A stretch of 64,000 nt of DNA from JACMLD01 sp047602295 (lineage in GTDB: Bacteria > Bacteroidota > Bacteroidia > Chitinophagales > Chitinophagaceae). Position numbers and translations under genes: made by a program. The DNA lies in the NCBI GenBank assembly GCA_047602295.1, contig JASGHP010000001.1, positions 5,022,001 through 5,086,000 of the forward strand, in the 5' to 3' direction. The notes beneath the pieces were generated by a model. It saw only the letters and a list, made by a program, of their open reading frames with translations, was not told where the DNA came from and ran no database searches. Shown here one piece after another: positions 63,609 to 64,000 of the stretch; the first letter of the stretch is position 1, and every line of letters starts with the position of its first letter.

Positions 63609-64000
63609 TTTGGTTTCTGTTTAACCATTTAGCAGCAGTGCTTCTTCAAATATAATATTTAGCAACTATCAAAAATCTGCCTTCTATCAAATATTGATGC
63701 GCTGTCGGCTAATATTTATAAACTGCCGGTTAAACTGCAAGTAAATGACAGATAATATCAAAATAGTACCTGAAGAACGTATACGTTTAATGAAATTTTA
63801 ATGAAGTACATATTACTGCCAGGCGGCCAATAGCATATTTATCACATCGTCGATACAGACGTTATGGCCTAGCCGAAAAAAAATGCCGGAAATACTATGT
63901 TTAATAGTACCAGCCGACATTCCTCTTTTTGATCTTATTCTAAATGGTTAATGGTAGTATTGAAGGCTATAAAATATTTACCAGCAAAGCGCCATTCTTT
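63609..64000. other. Right-edge intergenic region
   Basis: No strong gene. At 63944 an ATG opens MVNGSIEGYKIFTSKAPFF and runs off the edge, and it may be the start of the next gene. An upstream open frame from 63748 is only 18 codons. Confidence 0.35.
63944..64000 (+). CDS. Possible 5' end of a gene running off the right edge
   Basis: Nineteen in-frame codons (MVNGSIEGYKIFTSKAPFF) without a stop before the window edge. No promoter or RBS is clear, and the piece is too short to identify. Confidence 0.2.
   Translation, partial: MVNGSIEGYKIFTSKAPFF

Noticed and set aside
1..64000. tRNA, rRNA, CRISPR array, transposase, integrase or prophage genes
   Set aside because: I looked for conserved tRNA arms, rRNA-like stretches, regularly spaced direct repeats with spacers and transposase motifs and found none. 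The GC-rich 21-bp array has no spacers, so it is not CRISPR.

Overview
This window looks like chromosomal DNA of a Bacteroidota bacterium, most likely family Chitinophagaceae. The DNA is AT-rich and most starts lack a Shine-Dalgarno sequence. Candidate -7 boxes of the Bacteroidota form TAnnTTTG sit just upstream of several genes. There are two T9SS/gliding-type C-terminal domains (genes at 18097 and 34870), a TonB receptor operon with DUF4249, a bacillithiol-linked YtxJ protein and many Chitinophagaceae-style AraC, DinB and SRPBCC proteins. No rRNA, tRNA, CRISPR array, transposase or prophage was seen. The placement is inferred from gene content, not from a marker-gene tree.

Layout. 1-1758: 3' truncated and frameshifted tex. 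1977-7508: alpha/beta hydrolase, cystathionine beta-synthase, a kinase-like protein and class II fructose-bisphosphate aldolase. 7633-17742: a long run of minus-strand small proteins (two DinB, FISUMP lipoprotein, SnoaL/NTF2, a COX1-like membrane fragment, TPR, an orphan molybdopterin hydroxylase large subunit, AraC, ankyrin, SRPBCC, cupin). 18097-22518: a T9SS cargo protein and two secreted hypotheticals. 22744-32798: aconitase, PspC, an AraC regulator and a truncated paralogue, kdsA, threonine-dehydrogenase-like epimerase, acylphosphatase, TlpA-like thioredoxin, msrC and a thioesterase. 32837-42276: gliding-type adhesin, S9 peptidase, EamA transporter, polyprenol-phosphate glycosyltransferase and a DnaQ-type exonuclease. 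42641-46485: small lipoprotein, ytxJ, a beta-propeller-like lipoprotein and mlaEFD. 46746-46934: a GC-rich minisatellite. 47036-55928: secreted esterase, AI-2E/PerM permease, a 48-aa DUF5670-like protein, a lone receiver domain, AraC and GH127. 56429-63608: a four-gene outer-membrane operon (hypothetical, TonB receptor, DUF4249 lipoprotein, MG2-like protein with a TonB-plug-like end).

How the genes fit together. Mla proteins (lipid trafficking), KdsA (lipopolysaccharide Kdo), the TonB operon, PerM and several secreted proteins all serve the envelope. Aconitase, aldolase, CBS and the threonine dehydrogenase serve central metabolism. MsrC, YtxJ and the TlpA protein suggest thiol and redox defence.

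The most unusual material is between the genes. Blocks of short degenerate words (AGCTnCAAGC, GTTCATAG, GACTATCGACTAATGAC, TAATTAGTAA, AATACTAAATACTG, CACGGAGACACGG) recur, and in at least five genes the block supplies the stop codon itself. A 96-121 bp element with conserved ends and near-terminal inverted repeats occurs twice (28848 and 56277). A 9 x 21 bp GC-rich array lies at 46746. Seven genes carry a -7-like box only 4-5 nt before ATG, which suggests leaderless transcripts.
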